A stretch of DNA of 23,406 nucleotides, taken from NCBI GenBank assembly GCA_003854995.1, contig RQOI01000188.1, positions 1-23,406 on the forward strand, given 5' to 3'. The notes beneath the pieces were generated by a model, which was not told where the DNA came from, ran no database searches, and saw only the letters and a program-made list of their open reading frames with translations. This stretch comes from Candidatus Zhuqueibacterota bacterium. Lineage in GTDB: Bacteria > Zhuqueibacterota > Zhuqueibacteria > Residuimicrobiales > Krinioviventaceae. The translations under genes and the position numbers were made by a program. How positions within the stretch are numbered: position 1 is the first letter of the stretch; each line of letters opens with the position of its first letter. Of the stretch, positions 22,921 to 23,406 are shown one piece after another.

Positions 22921-23406
22921 TTAAAAACGCCACTCCAGCTGACATGATAAAGAGTTTTCGCGAGGCCGGAGGACAATATCGTTCCCCGATCCAATTGATT
23001 CTGCATCATCAAACCAGGTGTTTTCATATTTAAAATGGACTTTTAACTGTTGCGAAAATTTGCACGATAGTAAAAAATAGGATCGCTTGCCGCGCCCGCT
23101 CAGCATCTTCAGTCGCATGACACCTGGAAGGTCGTTTTCGAACTGATAGAATCGGGTTTCATAGGATGGCGCATCAAAGAAGGAACAGCAGGTCTGCAGA
23201 GACCAGATGTCATTGGGCCGCCAGCGAAGATCCTGGCTGATAAAGGCGCCGAGCTGCGGCGGATGTCTGGGCCCAGATTCATTCGCTGAAAAAAATGAGA
23301 ACTCTAATCGACTGCGCAGTCGGATTGACTTGATCGGACTGACTGTCAGCTGCGCTCGAAGGTGGGAACGGCGGGGTCGCTCAATTTGCACCCTTGAATT
23401 TCCGTA
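22921..23406 (-). CDS. C-terminal part of an outer-membrane beta-barrel protein (partial)
   Basis: The reading frame is open to the window edge, so the N-terminus is missing; a GTG at 23391 is internal. The 161 visible residues alternate polar and hydrophobic positions in short strands. They include YQFENDLPG and a GRGKRSYFLL segment, and the protein ends in Phe (LEWRF), the classic outer-membrane protein terminus. The ENDLPG/GRG pattern recalls the barrel ends of large helix-hairpin-helix (ComEA-like) outer-membrane proteins in FCB bacteria, but no DNA-binding part is in view. Function is therefore left open. Confidence 0.65.
   Translation of the reverse strand, partial: YGNSRVQIERPRRSHLRAQLTVSPIKSIRLRSRLEFSFFSANESGPRHPPQLGAFISQDLRWRPNDIWSLQTCCSFFDAPSYETRFYQFENDLPGVMRLKMLSGRGKRSYFLLSCKFSQQLKVHFKYENTWFDDAESIGSGNDIVLRPRENSLSCQLEWRF

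Overview
The window comes from a Gram-negative (diderm) bacterium of intermediate GC content. It encodes a lipoprotein, a periplasmic LysM protein, a partial outer-membrane beta-barrel and several envelope glycan or lipid enzymes. The YbeY variant (Asp in place of the third zinc-ligand His, as I recall it from Bacteroidetes-type YbeY) and the style of the partial barrel protein suggest the FCB superphylum or a neighbouring candidate phylum such as KSB1 or Calditrichota. That placement is inference from protein style. There is no rRNA, and I saw no tRNA. A clean TTGACA-N17-TAATAT promoter (20275-20303) indicates ordinary sigma70 recognition, not the Bacteroidetes consensus.

Layout. (1) 1-2374, plus strand: a sodium/solute symporter, a tiny two-helix membrane protein and a 178-residue soluble protein, joined by two successive 1-nt stop/start overlaps. 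(2) 2426-5972, minus strand: a sugar nucleotidyltransferase/hexapeptide protein, a Gfo/Idh/MocA oxidoreductase and an exported S9-type alpha/beta hydrolase. (3) 6070-7768, minus strand: a visibly AT-richer restriction-modification pair, a PaeR7I/XhoI-type endonuclease and a beta-class SPPY methyltransferase. (4) 7900-10730, minus strand: a flippase-like UPF0104 membrane protein, a membrane GT2 glycosyltransferase and a LysE exporter. (5) 10731-11105: a gene-free stretch with a degenerate inverted repeat. (6) 11106-12398: a GYF_2-MinD-like ATPase with a Cys-rich tail. (7) 12640-18941, minus strand: phoH, a PgpH-like HD phosphodiesterase, ybeY, a CorC/CNNM protein and a polytopic membrane protein, which is a widely conserved housekeeping order. 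(8) 19027-20182: a coiled-coil lipoprotein and a coiled-coil LysM protein under a strong promoter. (9) 20438-22207: aspS. (10) 22283-23406: a half-length GT9-like protein and the C-terminal part of an outer-membrane barrel protein.

How the genes work together. Most of the window is housekeeping (aspartyl-tRNA synthesis, ribosome/RNA maturation, c-di-AMP turnover) plus cell-envelope building. The accessory parts are the restriction-modification island and the symporter operon. The least familiar pieces are the symporter's two small partners, the 178-residue protein with an internal repeat, and the GYF_2-MinD-Cys4 ATPase. I did not find a clearly new multi-gene defence or mobile system. The restriction-modification pair is the only defence locus, and no transposase, integrase or CRISPR array was seen.
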